Origin: Flavobacterium piscinae
Lineage (GTDB): Bacteria; Bacteroidota; Bacteroidia; Flavobacteriales; Flavobacteriaceae
Direction: 5' to 3'
Length of the DNA stretch: 64,000 nucleotides
NCBI RefSeq assembly: GCF_004122145.1
Contig: NZ_SBKQ01000012.1
Location: forward strand, 1 to 64,000
A program made the translations under genes and the position numbers. Each line of letters starts with the position of its first letter. Positions within the stretch are counted from its first letter, which is position 1. The notes beneath the pieces are model-generated. The model made no database searches. It was not told where the DNA came from and saw only the letters and a list, made by a program, of their open reading frames with translations. Positions 9,021 to 18,936 of the stretch are shown one piece after another.

Positions 9021-10907
9021 TTACTTCACCTCTTCAAAATCAACATCTTGTGTTTGATCTCCGCTGGCATCAGCTTGCGGCTGAGCTTGTTGAGCACCTT
9101 GACCTTCTTGTGATTTATACATCTCTTCTGAAGCATTTTTCCATGCTTCGTTGATTTTGTCTAAAGCAGGTTGAATCGTTGCAATGTCTTTGGTTTCATA
9201 AGCCGCTTTCAACTCGTTTAAAGCAGCCTCAATGTTTTGCTTACTTGCCTCTGACAATTTATCGCCGTATTCTTTTAATTGACTTTCGGTTTGGAAAATC
9301 ATTCCGTCTGCCTCATTCAATTTGTCTACTTTTTCTTTGGCGATTTTATCTGCTTCCGCATTGATTTCCGCTTCTTTTTTCATTCTTTCGATTTCTTCCG
9401 GAGTCAACCCTGAAGAAGCTTCGATACGAATATCGTGCGATTTTCCGGTTCCTTTATCCGTTGCCGAAACTTTGATGATACCGTTGGCATCAATATCAAA
9501 GGTTACTTCAATTTGTGGCACACCTCTTGGAGCCGGTGGAATTCCGTCTAAATGGAAACGACCAATTGTTTTGTTGTCATTTGCCATCGGTCTTTCTCCT
9601 TGCAACACGTGAATTTCAACCGATGGTTGGTTATCCGCCGCTGTAGAGAAGACTTGTGATTTTTTGGTTGGGATGGTTGTGTTCGACTCAATTAATTTAG
9701 TCATTACACTTCCCATGGTTTCAATTCCTAAGGATAAAGGCGTAACGTCTAACAACAATACATCTTTTACATCGCCGGTTAACACACCTCCTTGAATGGC
9801 AGCACCAATCGCTACTACCTCATCCGGATTTACTCCTTTGGATGGTTTTTTTCCGAAGAATTTTTCAACTTGCTCTTGAATAACCGGCATACGGGTTGAA
9901 CCTCCCACTAAGATTACTTCATCAATATCAGAAGTTGATAAACCGGCATCTTTTAAAGCTTTTGCTACAGGTTCCATTGAACGTTTTACTAAACTTTCTG
10001 CCAATTGCTCAAATTTAGCTCTGGTTAATGATTTTACCAAGTGCTTTGGACCGGTTGCAGTAGCCGTAACATAAGGCAAGTTGATTTCTGTTTGTGTAGA
10101 AGAGGATAATTCAATCTTCGCTTTTTCAGCCGCTTCTTTCAAACGTTGCAAAGCCATTGGGTCTTTACGTAAATCGATCCCTTCTTCGCTATTGAATTCA
10201 TTAGCCAACCAATCGATGATTACTTGGTCAAAATCGTCTCCACCTAAGTGAGTATCTCCATTTGTTGATAATACTTCAAAAACACCATCACCTAATTCAA
10301 GTACAGAGATATCAAAAGTACCTCCACCTAAATCGTAAACGGCAATTTTTTGATCTTTTCCGGCTTTGTCTAAACCATAGGCTAAAGCCGCAGCCGTTGG
10401 TTCGTTGATGATTCGCATTACTTTTAGACCGGCAATTTCACCCGCTTCTTTCGTCGCTTGGCGTTGAGCATCGTTAAAATAAGCAGGTACAGTAATCACC
10501 GCTTCGGTTACGGTTTGACCTAAATAATCCTCAGCCGTTTTTTTCATTTTTTGAAGAGTCATGGCTGACAATTCTTGTGGAGTATATAAACGACCATCGA
10601 TATCCACACGTGGTGTATCGTTATCTCCTTTTACTACTTTGTATGCTACATTTCCAGCCTCTTTTGCACTTTCAGTATATTTATTACCCATAAAACGTTT
10701 GATAGACGCAATGGTTTTGGTTGGATTAGTTACTGCTTGTCTCTTGGCAGGGTCACCTACTTTGATTTCACCACCGTCAACAAATGCAATAACAGAGGGC
10801 GTAGTTCTTTTACCTTCAGCATTTGCAATTACTACCGGTTCTCCACCTTCCATTACGGATACACAAGAGTTGGTAGTTCCTAAATCGATTCCAATTATTT
10901 TACTCAT
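9021..10907 (-). CDS. dnaK: Molecular chaperone DnaK (Hsp70)
   Basis: DnaK is an ATP-driven chaperone that binds unfolded segments and works with DnaJ and GrpE in the cytoplasm. The protein has 628 residues. The nucleotide-binding domain starts [14 protein letters not shown] and shows [12 protein letters not shown] and [10 protein letters not shown]. The substrate-binding domain follows from about residue 390 with [16 protein letters not shown], then a helical lid and a Gln/Ala-rich tail ending DFEEVK. DnaJ and GrpE are not adjacent. A possible sigma-54-like site lies upstream at 10967-10983, and a terminator lies at 8956-8988. Confidence 0.98.
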   Translation of the reverse strand: MSKIIGIDLGTTNSCVSVMEGGEPVVIANAEGKRTTPSVIAFVDGGEIKVGDPAKRQAVTNPTKTIASIKRFMGNKYTESAKEAGNVAYKVVKGDNDTPRVDIDGRLYTPQELSAMTLQKMKKTAEDYLGQTVTEAVITVPAYFNDAQRQATKEAGEIAGLKVMRIINEPTAAALAYGLDKAGKDQKIAVYDLGGGTFDISVLELGDGVFEVLSTNGDTHLGGDDFDQVIIDWLANEFNSEEGIDLRKDPMALQRLKEAAEKAKIELSSSTQTEINLPYVTATATGPKHLVKSLTRAKFEQLAESLVKRSMEPVAKALKDAGLSTSDIDEVILVGGSTRMPVIQEQVEKFFGKKPSKGVNPDEVVAIGAAIQGGVLTGDVKDVLLLDVTPLSLGIETMGSVMTKLIESNTTIPTKKSQVFSTAADNQPSVEIHVLQGERPMANDNKTIGRFHLDGIPPAPRGVPQIEVTFDIDANGIIKVSATDKGTGKSHDIRIEASSGLTPEEIERMKKEAEINAEADKIAKEKVDKLNEADGMIFQTESQLKEYGDKLSEASKQNIEAALNELKAAYETKDIATIQPALDKINEAWKNASEEMYKSQEGQGAQQAQPQADASGDQTQDVDFEEVK

Positions 10908-10966
10908 AATGTTTTAATTTGTATGTCTTGTTTTTAAATTCGTTTTTCAAAACTTGATTTGCAAAT

Positions 10967-10983
10967 GACAAGGATTATGCCAA
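10967..10983 (-). promoter_or_regulatory. Possible sigma-54-like promoter upstream of dnaK
   Basis: On the minus strand the sequence reads TTGGCATAATCCTTGTC, about 60 bases before the dnaK start. It matches the -24 half (TGGCA) and has TTG at the right spacing for the -12 half, but ends GT where sigma-54 sites have GC. It is a near match only. No CIRCE element was found. Confidence 0.35.
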
Positions 10984-10994
10984 GTGAGAAATTT

Positions 10995-11041
10995 AAAAAA
11001 AAATGTCATATTTTGACTGACGTATCAGAAAAAATATGACA
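10995..11041 (-). terminator. Hairpin after the TPR gene, upstream of dnaK
   Basis: Arms tgtcatatttt (11004-11014) and aaaatatgaca (11031-11041) pair over 11 bp. A second inner stem, ctga/tcag, caps the hairpin with loop cgta. On the minus strand the hairpin is followed by nine T. It should terminate the TPR gene that ends at 11090; its place in front of dnaK also leaves a regulatory role possible. Confidence 0.65.
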
Positions 11042-11089
11042 TTATGACATTTTATTATTGAATTTAGGGCTTTAATCATCCCTAAAATA

Positions 11090-12115
11090 TTAATAAGTAT
11101 GCTTGTAAGTCTCTAGCCAAAACATAAGCTTCTCTATTTGAACTGCATTATTTTTCAACCATTCATTGCTATTACTATCATTCGTTGGTTGATAAATATG
11201 ATGTGAATAAGCTTCAAACATTTGATTATCTTTAATTAAATCATAGAAAAAATCGACATAAAAATCCCAAAAGAAGCCTTTTTTGTCTTTTCGTTGTTCT
11301 CCTAATACCTTAAAAAAAGAATTATTAGTATTTGAAAATATTTCAAAATCAGTTTTATTATCATTGACCTCAGTTTCCCTTGAGGCTTCCATTAATGATA
11401 ACATCATTTCCGCAGTTCCGAAATCATTTTTATCAAAATCTGAACGTATATTAACTGTTATATTTTTACTATCTTCTCTAGATACTCCTTGCTTTTGTTG
11501 TTGTTCGATTAAAGTAAAAACTTGATTTGCTCTTTTTCCCTGAGGCTCCAAAAGTAAAAAGTAAAATAAAGAGAGTAACGATTTACTTCTTTCTTTTTGG
11601 TCATACTTCAAAAAACCCAATAACATATGACTACTTGCATGATAAGGGTTAACTTTAATTCCATCGATGACTGCTTCTTCCGCTTCTTTAAACTTACTTT
11701 GATTATAGGATGTTAATGCTAAACTGTAATAAAGATTATGATAATTGGGATTAAACTTAATCCCTTCTTTAAATGATTTTATTGCTTTATCCGGTTTACC
11801 TTGATAATCTTCGCAAGCCCCTTTAATAGCGTAAGCTAAATGAGAAATATCTGATTTAGATTTAATTACTACATCACAATGTTTGATAGCTTTATCGTAC
11901 TCTTTCAACATCGAATAAATGAAAGCCATTTCATAGTTGGCTTCAATATGCTTTTCATCTTCCTTTAAAATACTCTCATAAACTTCAATTGCTTGGTCAT
12001 ATTTTCCTGCTTTATGCAATTCTACTCCATTTGAAATTCTTTCTTCAACTGATTGCGGAAATCCGTTTACAAAAACTAAAAAAAAACCAATCAACAATTT
12101 ACTATTTTCTCTCAT
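11090..12115 (-). CDS. Secreted tetratricopeptide-repeat protein
   Basis: The protein has 341 residues with an N-terminal hydrophobic signal (LLIGFFLVFVNGFPQS). About five TPR units follow between residues 25 and 205, with typical A-Y-Y-G/A-L helix pairs such as GKYDQAIEVYESILKED. The last 130 residues have no repeat I recognise. TPR proteins act as protein-binding scaffolds; the partner is unknown. The neighbouring M14 peptidase gene lies upstream on the same strand with a 16-base gap, so the two are probably one transcript. A hairpin terminator follows the stop. Confidence 0.8.
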   Translation of the reverse strand: MRENSKLLIGFFLVFVNGFPQSVEERISNGVELHKAGKYDQAIEVYESILKEDEKHIEANYEMAFIYSMLKEYDKAIKHCDVVIKSKSDISHLAYAIKGACEDYQGKPDKAIKSFKEGIKFNPNYHNLYYSLALTSYNQSKFKEAEEAVIDGIKVNPYHASSHMLLGFLKYDQKERSKSLLSLFYFLLLEPQGKRANQVFTLIEQQQKQGVSREDSKNITVNIRSDFDKNDFGTAEMMLSLMEASRETEVNDNKTDFEIFSNTNNSFFKVLGEQRKDKKGFFWDFYVDFFYDLIKDNQMFEAYSHHIYQPTNDSNSNEWLKNNAVQIEKLMFWLETYKHTY

Positions 12116-12131
12116 AAACTAAAGTTTAAAA

Positions 12132-14630
12132 TTACTCCACCAAAAACAACGCGTTACTAAACAACAAATTACCATTCTCCCAAAACCCTCTAAAAAGCGG
12201 ATTATCAATCATATAAATCACTTTTCCGCTGCCGTGATAATCAACAGCAAATGAAACCGTTTCTTCAATTGATTTTTTTAATTTGTTTCCAATGAAGCCA
12301 AAACTTTGATAATTTTTAGGAATATAAATCACATTTTGAGCCCCTTTCAAGAGTTTAAAATTTGAATCCGTTGTTTTTAAACTAAAGTATTTTTCACCTA
12401 AACCAAATGTCAAGGGGTGACTGGCATCAATTAAATTTTCAATAATTGCACCGGGAATAAAACCAGAAATCGAACGTCTTTCACTTCCTTCAAAATCTAA
12501 AAAGCGATCTAATAACTCTTGTTCTTCGATGTATTTTTGGGCTTCTGCTTTTTCTTCTTCGGTAGCAAATTTTGTCAGATGATAACCGGGGCGATCTTCA
12601 AACTGACCGACTGCACCGCCAATGGCAATGACTTTACCGCCTTTAGAAATAAAATCATCAATGTTTTTCTTTTGATTTTCTGAAAAACCATACCAACCCT
12701 CTGGCAAAATCAATGTATTGTATTCGGCTAAATTCACACGATTAAAATGTTGTATTTCCACTGTACTCATAGGATACTCAATCACCTGATCCATAAAGAA
12801 CCAAACTTGTCCAAAATCAATATTGCTCACACCACTTCCTCCCAAAACCAATACTTTTGGTGCTTTGAGTAAGGGATAATTTTCTCCGCCCAAATCACCA
12901 CCATTACTGGCAAAACCACTTTCTAACGCCACATAATCATATTTTTCTTGGATTAAATTCTGAATCGTTTCTTCAAAATTTTGCACTTTAGAATTATCGC
13001 CTTTGGTCACAATCAATCCACCTCGTTCTATTTTTAAATCGCCAAAATAAACTTCTTTTCTTGCCGAACGGACTTTAATATTTTCTTGATGCAACAAGCT
13101 CAATACACGTGCGGAACTTCTGTTATTCCACGGAATATAATAGGCATACGCATTCGCAATTTTTGAAGTTGGAATTACATTCAACTTGGTTTTAGTTTTT
13201 ACAGGTAAATTTCCTTTTACAGCAAAACTTTCGACACCATATGCCAATGGCAACGACCAAGCTGTAATGTCATACGACAAACTATCTGTCAATTTGTGGT
13301 GAGGTTCAAATAAAACTTGCGTTAAAACCGATCGGGGTTGGTCCACTTTAATAATCAAATCATTCGGTTCTATGATGAACGACTTCTCTTTGTTGGATTG
13401 ATAATGATAACCCGACATTTTTTTGGTCTCATCAGCAAAAGCACTTTCAATTCGATTTCGATTGAGTAGAACAGAAAGTTCTTGAATCTTAGGATTATTT
13501 TTTACGATGTACGTTTGGTATTTTCCTTTTGGTTTTGTTCGATTATCTTTAAAATAAGCTCTGAATTCTTTGGATAATACATCTTTTTGTACGTTGGCAA
13601 GTTCAACCACCGTCAAAATTGCTTTGGTATGATGATCGATTCTGTCTTGTAGTGTTAAAACTTCACCATTTTTTAACAACACTGCTCTTCCGGCACCAAT
13701 ACCGCCTTGTTCATACGTCATTCCAACGGCTCCATTGTAGCAGGGATAGGTATCGCCATAACTCGGATAGAACAAATCAAATCGTTCGCTGGAATAATAC
13801 ATCCAACCTTCTTTATCAAATTTCTTGGAGGTAATCTCTCCGATTTTTTTATGAAAATCACGTTGAAAAGGGGCTATTTGTTCATGATACGGCTCCGCAG
13901 CTGGTGGAAAAAAGTAGGGTTCATTGTAGCCCATTTCGTGTACATCGGCATGCACCATGGGCATCCATTGATGATACAAATCCATGCGTAATTGTGTTTC
14001 CAATTGTGTTTGCCAAGCCCAATCACGGTTTAAATCATACACATAATGATTTTGTCTTCCGCCCGGCCATGGTTCCATATGCTCTCTATCAGAAACTCCG
14101 GGATGCGTTTTCTTTCCGGAAACATCGCGAAGCCAATTGGCATAACGGGAAAAACCATCCGGATTTAAACAAGGATCAAGAATCACAACAATGTCTTCTA
14201 ACCATTTTTTTGTATCTTTATTATTGGGATTGACCAATTCATACGCCACCGACAAAGCACTTTCTATCGCTCCGATTTCATTGCCGTGAACATTAAAACT
14301 TAACCAAACAATCGTTTTTGATTTTGCATTTGATTTAGTTGGGTAAAGTCCGATTTCATACAAATGATTTTTTCGAATTTCTTCTAAATTCTTTAGATTA
14401 TCGGGTGTAGAAATATAATACGCATTAAGACTTCTTTCTTGTGTAGTTTCCCCATATTTCTGATGTTTAATCCAATCTGAATTTTGTACTAATTGTTCAA
14501 AATAGGCTTCTACTTGGTGATAATAAGTCACTTGTTTGCCATAATTTGGTAAAAATTCGGAAGGTGATTGAGGTTGTGAAAAAGCAATAAAACACGTAAA
14601 AAACAACAGTAGGTTAAAAAAACGATTCAT
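12132..14630 (-). CDS. Secreted M14-family zinc carboxypeptidase with C-terminal amidotransferase-like domain
   Basis: The start at 14630 (MNRFFNLLLFF) gives a standard signal peptide ending AFSQ; the 32 residues read upstream of it are not plausible. The M14 zinc site is visible as NVHGNE with H115 and E118, and the third histidine is H227 or H231 in VHADVHEMG. LDPCLNPDGF near 151-160, DLNRDW near 199-204 and TYEQGG with the likely catalytic glutamate are further family marks. The C-terminal third (VLVLGGSG, LILPEG, IGGAVG) resembles a class I glutamine-amidotransferase fold, often found in this large flavobacterial M14 group, and probably non-catalytic. The protein has 832 residues and is likely periplasmic or outer-surface. 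It lies 16 bases upstream of the TPR gene. Confidence 0.9.
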   Translation of the reverse strand: MNRFFNLLLFFTCFIAFSQPQSPSEFLPNYGKQVTYYHQVEAYFEQLVQNSDWIKHQKYGETTQERSLNAYYISTPDNLKNLEEIRKNHLYEIGLYPTKSNAKSKTIVWLSFNVHGNEIGAIESALSVAYELVNPNNKDTKKWLEDIVVILDPCLNPDGFSRYANWLRDVSGKKTHPGVSDREHMEPWPGGRQNHYVYDLNRDWAWQTQLETQLRMDLYHQWMPMVHADVHEMGYNEPYFFPPAAEPYHEQIAPFQRDFHKKIGEITSKKFDKEGWMYYSSERFDLFYPSYGDTYPCYNGAVGMTYEQGGIGAGRAVLLKNGEVLTLQDRIDHHTKAILTVVELANVQKDVLSKEFRAYFKDNRTKPKGKYQTYIVKNNPKIQELSVLLNRNRIESAFADETKKMSGYHYQSNKEKSFIIEPNDLIIKVDQPRSVLTQVLFEPHHKLTDSLSYDITAWSLPLAYGVESFAVKGNLPVKTKTKLNVIPTSKIANAYAYYIPWNNRSSARVLSLLHQENIKVRSARKEVYFGDLKIERGGLIVTKGDNSKVQNFEETIQNLIQEKYDYVALESGFASNGGDLGGENYPLLKAPKVLVLGGSGVSNIDFGQVWFFMDQVIEYPMSTVEIQHFNRVNLAEYNTLILPEGWYGFSENQKKNIDDFISKGGKVIAIGGAVGQFEDRPGYHLTKFATEEEKAEAQKYIEEQELLDRFLDFEGSERRSISGFIPGAIIENLIDASHPLTFGLGEKYFSLKTTDSNFKLLKGAQNVIYIPKNYQSFGFIGNKLKKSIEETVSFAVDYHGSGKVIYMIDNPLFRGFWENGNLLFSNALFLVE

Positions 14631-14648
14631 TTTAAAAAAATTAGAAGT

Positions 14649-14656
14649 CAAATATA
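14649..14656 (-). promoter_or_regulatory. -7 box for the M14 peptidase gene
   Basis: On the minus strand this reads TATATTTG, a perfect TAnnTTTG box 18 bases before the ATG at 14630. No clear TTG lies at 17-23 bases upstream. Its position supports the shorter start. Confidence 0.5.
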
Positions 14657-14747
14657 GGTTATTTTTTTTACGCTTTAACGTAAAGTGAATATGAAAAAGT
14701 AATAAATAAAAGTTAACAAACAGCAATATGATTTTTTGTAAATGGGG

Positions 14748-14780
14748 TTGGAATATGCTTCAAACAAAACACTATATTTG
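14748..14780 (+). promoter_or_regulatory. Promoter for sdaA
   Basis: TTG at 14748-14750 and TATATTTG at 14773-14780 are 22 bases apart, within the range seen in Flavobacterium. This places the transcript start near 14787 and supports the ATG at 14802 for sdaA over the upstream one at 14742. Confidence 0.6.
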
Positions 14781-14801
14781 CCCTACTCAAACGTTTTAGT
14801 T

Positions 14802-16226
14802 ATGGAAGAATGTATTTCAGTTTTTGATATGTTGAAAATTGGTGTTGGTCCATCCAGTTCACACACGCTTGGTCCTTGGCGAGCCGCCGAACGATTTTTG
14901 TTAGAATGTAAAGAAGAAAATATTCTGCATCAAGCCATTCGAGTGAAAGTGGATTTATTTGGTTCACTTTCTCTAACGGGAAAAGGGCATGCCACTGATT
15001 ACGCTGTGATGTTAGGTTTGAGTGGACAAGACCCTGAAACCATACCGGTTGCCGATATTGACGGAATTGTTCAGTCGATTAAATCGAATAAAAAAATCAA
15101 ACTCGGTAATGAATTACTTTTGGATTTTGAGGTCGAAAAAGACATCGTATTCAACAAAAACTTTTTGCCCTTTCATGCGAATGGGTTAACGTTTACGCTA
15201 TATACAGCCGATAAGGAATTTAGCGAAACCTATTATTCTATCGGAGGTGGATTTGTGGTAAAAGAAGAACGTGAAAATGCCAAAAAGAAATTAGAAATCA
15301 AATGTGCTTTTCCTTATCCAGTTCAAAAGGCGGATGAATTATTGGAATTTTGCAAAAAAGAAAACAAATCGATTTCCGAAATTGTTTATGAAAATGAAAA
15401 ATCGATGCGTTCCGAAGAAGATATTCATCGGGAATTGATGCGAATTTGGCATACTATGTTGGAATGTATGTACATCGGTTGTCATTCCGAAGGCATTTTA
15501 CCCGGTGGATTGAATGTGCGACGAAGAGCCTATGACATGCATTTAGGGTTAAAAGGTGAACTTCCCTACTCCAATCCGCAAGAATGGTTGGAAACCATCC
15601 GAAAAACAGAAGTGAAATTTCGTCAAATTTTAAAATGGGTAAGTTGTTTTGCCTTGGCGGTGAATGAAGTAAATGCCGCTTTGGGTCGAGTAGTTACCGC
15701 TCCAACCAACGGTAGTGCCGGTGTGATTCCGGCTGTTTTGATGTATTATTTGGTGATTGAAAATCATCAAGCCGGTGAGAAGGAAATCAAACAATTTTTA
15801 CTGGTGGCCGGAGAAATTGGCAGTATCTTTAAAAAAGGAGCTACCATTTCAGCTGCAATGGGCGGATGTCAAGCCGAAATTGGCGTGTCCAGTGCCATGG
15901 CTGCGGGAGCCTTGTGTGAGTTAATGGGTGGAACACCCGCTCAAGTGACGATGGCTGCCGAAATTGCCATGGAACATCATCTGGGAATGACCTGCGACCC
16001 CATTGGTGGCTTAGTCCAAATTCCGTGTATCGAACGCAATACGATGGGAGCAATCAAAGCCATCAATGCCGCTGAATTAGCCTTAGAAACCGATGCCAAT
16101 AATGCGAAAGTCCCATTAGATAAAGTAATCAATACCATGTGGGAAACGGCTAAAGATATGAACTCAAAATACAAAGAAACGAGTGAGGGCGGATTGGCTG
16201 TGGGAGTGAATTTGGCAGATTGTTAA
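14802..16226 (+). CDS. sdaA: L-serine ammonia-lyase (iron-sulfur, single chain)
   Basis: This enzyme deaminates L-serine to pyruvate and ammonia using a [4Fe-4S] cluster. The protein has 474 residues. The N-terminal beta domain begins [26 protein letters not shown], and the alpha domain contains [28 protein letters not shown] and PCIERN; these hold the cluster cysteines. Both halves are present, as in the one-chain enzyme. It pairs functionally with glyA at 3645, which makes and uses serine. Its stop (TAA, 16224-16226) directly abuts the stop of the convergent NTF2-like gene. Confidence 0.95.
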   Translation: MEECISVFDMLKIGVGPSSSHTLGPWRAAERFLLECKEENILHQAIRVKVDLFGSLSLTGKGHATDYAVMLGLSGQDPETIPVADIDGIVQSIKSNKKIKLGNELLLDFEVEKDIVFNKNFLPFHANGLTFTLYTADKEFSETYYSIGGGFVVKEERENAKKKLEIKCAFPYPVQKADELLEFCKKENKSISEIVYENEKSMRSEEDIHRELMRIWHTMLECMYIGCHSEGILPGGLNVRRRAYDMHLGLKGELPYSNPQEWLETIRKTEVKFRQILKWVSCFALAVNEVNAALGRVVTAPTNGSAGVIPAVLMYYLVIENHQAGEKEIKQFLLVAGEIGSIFKKGATISAAMGGCQAEIGVSSAMAAGALCELMGGTPAQVTMAAEIAMEHHLGMTCDPIGGLVQIPCIERNTMGAIKAINAAELALETDANNAKVPLDKVINTMWETAKDMNSKYKETSEGGLAVGVNLADC

Positions 16227-16658
16227 TTACTTCCTCCTCGTATCCAAAATATACACCACTTTCCAACCGTCATTTTCTTTATATAATTGAAAAGAATTCA
16301 CTCCGGAATGGCTCAATTGATTATTCACATAAAATTCGTAAGGCGTCCAAACGTGAGCCATGGCTCCATCTACCTGAACTTTGAAACTTAGAATCTTTTC
16401 TTCAAATTTGATTGATAGTGGAATTGTAGCAATGGATTTATAAAAATTAGTCGCTTTTTCAACTGAAAATTTTGTTCCTTTTTCCGTTTCAGAAATCGAA
16501 TGTAAAACCAAATTTTCCGAACACACCTTTTTCAAAGCAATGGAATCCCTTTGATGAAAAGCGTTAAAAAATTTTCCAATGGTGAGTTGAATTTCATTTT
16601 CTTGAGCGAAAGAAAATTGAAAAAAAAGGGATATCATCAAGATTAAAACTTTTTTCAT
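16227..16658 (-). CDS. Secreted NTF2/SnoaL-fold protein
   Basis: The protein has 143 residues, with a signal peptide ending SFAQ followed by a single NTF2-like cone domain. The AFHQRDSIALKKVCSENLVLHS helix region and the C-terminal GWKVVYILDTR strand are typical. Such domains bind small hydrophobic ligands or act as periplasmic accessory proteins; no catalytic set can be assigned. The start is 10 bases downstream of the nhaD stop, so the pair is an operon. Its stop codon touches the sdaA stop from the other side with no spacer, so either gene lacks room for its own terminator. Confidence 0.75.
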   Translation of the reverse strand: MKKVLILMISLFFQFSFAQENEIQLTIGKFFNAFHQRDSIALKKVCSENLVLHSISETEKGTKFSVEKATNFYKSIATIPLSIKFEEKILSFKVQVDGAMAHVWTPYEFYVNNQLSHSGVNSFQLYKENDGWKVVYILDTRRK

Positions 16659-16668
16659 AATCTATGGT

Positions 16669-17955
16669 TTAATGCATGAGTAGGTTTAAAATCAAATACG
16701 TTACAATTCCCGAAGCATATCCGGCAATAGCCAAAGGTGTGATTTTCTTTAAATACCACAAAAATGTCATCTTTTCTTTTTCCATGATGGCAATTCCGGC
16801 AGCGGAACCAATAATCAGCATACTCCCTCCGGTTCCGGCACAAAGGGCAATGAATTCCCAAAGTGAATCATCCATAGGGTAATCCGTAATTGAAAACATC
16901 CCTTGCGTGGCCGCCACTAAACTTCCGTTATCCACGATCGAAGATAAAACGCCTATGGCAACCACCATCACATTATTGTTTGGTAAATTCTTTTGAAGAA
17001 AAAGAGACAATTGACTCAAAATTTGGACTTCCTGCAAGGCATAAACCAAGAGCAAAATCCCCATAAAATATAAGATGGAACTCACATCCACTTTAGACAA
17101 CGCATAAGCAACCGAATATTTTTCCTTTACTTCTTGCGGTTTATTGCGGTGGTAGATTATGGAAACTAAGGCAACAAATGCCAAAGCCATTAAAACACCT
17201 ATAAACGGGGGTAACCCGGTGATGGATTTTATTACCGGAACCATGACTAACCCAAAAACTCCTGCCAAAAACACACTCAAACTTCCTCGCATTTTTTCCT
17301 CTTTAATAACTTCCGCCATGGAAAGTTGCACACGAAGCATCGTAAATCCATTCATTCGATAACTGGCAATAATTAAAGGAATTAAAATACACATGATTGA
17401 GGGTAATAATAGTACTTTGACTATACCAATTGCACTGACTTGACCTCCTATCCAAAGTAATGTTGTTGTAATGTCACCAATCGGACTAAAAGCTCCACCG
17501 GCATTGGCGGCGATTACAACTATTCCGGCCAAAGTCATTCGGGTTTCACTCTTGGGCATCAACTTTTTTAGTAACGTAATCATTATGATTGCTGTAGCTA
17601 AATTGTCTAACAAAGCAGACATAAAGAAAGTAATTCCTCCAACAATCCAAAGTAGTTTTAAAACAGATTTTGTTCGGATACGATTTGTGATGATAGAAAA
17701 ACCTTTATGAATATCAATTAATTCTACAATGGTCATGGCTCCCAAAAGAAAAATCAACAATCCGGCGATTTCGCCAAAATAAAGAAGTAATTTTTCAGCC
17801 ACTTCGTGTTGATTACCCGGATAAAAAATGGCATAAATAATCCAACATAAAGAACCGGTTAAAATAGACGTTATGGTTTTATTAATTCGAATTGGCGATT
17901 CAAAAATAATTGAAAGATAGCCCAAAACAGCAATAAACAGAAGGATTGATATCAT
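16669..17955 (-). CDS. nhaD: Na+/H+ antiporter NhaD
   Basis: The protein has 428 residues and about 11-12 membrane segments. It fits the NhaD branch of the ion-transporter superfamily: a hydrophobic start (MISILLFIAVLGYLSIIFE), the conserved ALLDNLATAIIMI helix near 115-127, AANAGGAFSPIGDITTTLLW near 152-171, and the later repeat VLSSIVDNGSLVAA with GTGGSMLIIGSAAG. The paired N-A-G-G and D-N motifs of the two inverted repeats are the ion-binding regions. It should export sodium in exchange for protons across the inner membrane. It leads a two-gene unit with the NTF2-like gene. Confidence 0.93.
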   Translation of the reverse strand: MISILLFIAVLGYLSIIFESPIRINKTITSILTGSLCWIIYAIFYPGNQHEVAEKLLLYFGEIAGLLIFLLGAMTIVELIDIHKGFSIITNRIRTKSVLKLLWIVGGITFFMSALLDNLATAIIMITLLKKLMPKSETRMTLAGIVVIAANAGGAFSPIGDITTTLLWIGGQVSAIGIVKVLLLPSIMCILIPLIIASYRMNGFTMLRVQLSMAEVIKEEKMRGSLSVFLAGVFGLVMVPVIKSITGLPPFIGVLMALAFVALVSIIYHRNKPQEVKEKYSVAYALSKVDVSSILYFMGILLLVYALQEVQILSQLSLFLQKNLPNNNVMVVAIGVLSSIVDNGSLVAATQGMFSITDYPMDDSLWEFIALCAGTGGSMLIIGSAAGIAIMEKEKMTFLWYLKKITPLAIAGYASGIVTYLILNLLMH

Positions 17956-18050
17956 TTTTTTTCATTAAGAAATCATCAGCTAAAGTAGTAAGTTTTTGAA
18001 ACCAAAATCATCTTTATCCAAAATATTTTAAGTCACAAATAAACATTCCT

Positions 18051-18058
18051 TACATTTG
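18051..18058 (+). promoter_or_regulatory. -7 box for panB
   Basis: TACATTTG, a perfect TAnnTTTG box, lies 26 bases before the panB ATG at 18085. No TTG is present at the usual spacing upstream. Confidence 0.5.
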
Positions 18059-18084
18059 TAATTCGTTCCCTTAAAATTAAAAAA

Positions 18085-18903
18085 ATGTCAACAGCAAAAA
18101 AAGATTACAAACGCATTACGACCAAGTCACTTTTTGATATGAAAGCCAATGGAGAGAAAATTTCCATGCTCACGGCCTACGATTATACGATGGCTAAAAT
18201 AGTGGATGCCGCGGGTGTTGACGTAATTTTAGTGGGTGACTCTGCCAGTAACGTAATGGCAGGTCACGAAACAACTTTACCCATCACGTTGGACCAAATG
18301 ATTTATCATGCCAGTAGTGTGGTACGTGCGTGCGAACGTGCTCTGGTCGTTGTAGATTTACCTTTCGGGACTTATCAATCTGACCCCAAGGAAGCCTTGC
18401 GTTCTGCTATTCGGATTATGAAAGAAAGTGGCGGACATGCCGTAAAATTAGAAGGGGGAAGCGAAATCAAAGAATCCATCAAAAAAATATTGAATGCCGG
18501 CATTCCGGTCATGGGGCATTTGGGTTTAACTCCTCAATCCATTTATAAATTTGGAACGTATACCGTACGTGCGAAAGAAGAAGCCGAAGCCGAAAAACTA
18601 GTGGAAGATGCCAAGTTATTAGAACGTATCGGTTGTTTTGCCTTAGTCTTAGAAAAAATCCCTGCCAAATTAGCTCAAAAAGTAGCCGAAAGTATTTCGA
18701 TTCCGGTAATTGGAATCGGTGCCGGAAGCGGTGTGGACGGTCAAGTACTGGTGTTGCACGATATGATTGGCATGACGCATGAATTTAGTCCGCGATTTTT
18801 GAGACGGTATATGACTTTATACGAAGACATGACCAAAGCCATCGGGCAATATGTAACCGATGTAAAAGCCTTGGATTTTCCAAATGCGAATGAACAGTAT
18901 TAA
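18085..18903 (+). CDS. panB: 3-methyl-2-oxobutanoate hydroxymethyltransferase
   Basis: PanB adds a hydroxymethyl group from methylene-tetrahydrofolate to 2-oxoisovalerate, making ketopantoate, the first committed step of pantothenate and CoA synthesis. The 272-residue protein shows the family signatures [19 protein letters not shown] near 29-47 and [19 protein letters not shown] near 51-69 with a metal-binding aspartate. It also has VKLEGG near 120-125, GHLGLTPQS near 143-151 and IGIGAG with [10 protein letters not shown] near the end. PanC and PanD are not nearby. The next gene, an RluA-type synthase, starts 31 bases after the stop, across a short 8-bp repeat array, so co-transcription is likely. 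Confidence 0.97.
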   Translation: MSTAKKDYKRITTKSLFDMKANGEKISMLTAYDYTMAKIVDAAGVDVILVGDSASNVMAGHETTLPITLDQMIYHASSVVRACERALVVVDLPFGTYQSDPKEALRSAIRIMKESGGHAVKLEGGSEIKESIKKILNAGIPVMGHLGLTPQSIYKFGTYTVRAKEEAEAEKLVEDAKLLERIGCFALVLEKIPAKLAQKVAESISIPVIGIGAGSGVDGQVLVLHDMIGMTHEFSPRFLRRYMTLYEDMTKAIGQYVTDVKALDFPNANEQY

Positions 18904-18904
18904 T

Positions 18905-18936
18905 GGGGCAATGTGGCAATGAGTTAATGGGCGAAT
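18905..18936 (+). repeat. 8-bp tandem array between panB and the pseudouridine synthase gene
   Basis: Four 8-base units follow the panB stop: ggggcaat, gtggcaat, gagttaat, gggcgaat. The unit gtggcaat is identical to one in the array at 24661-24724. The last unit overlaps the ATG of the next gene. Confidence 0.65.
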
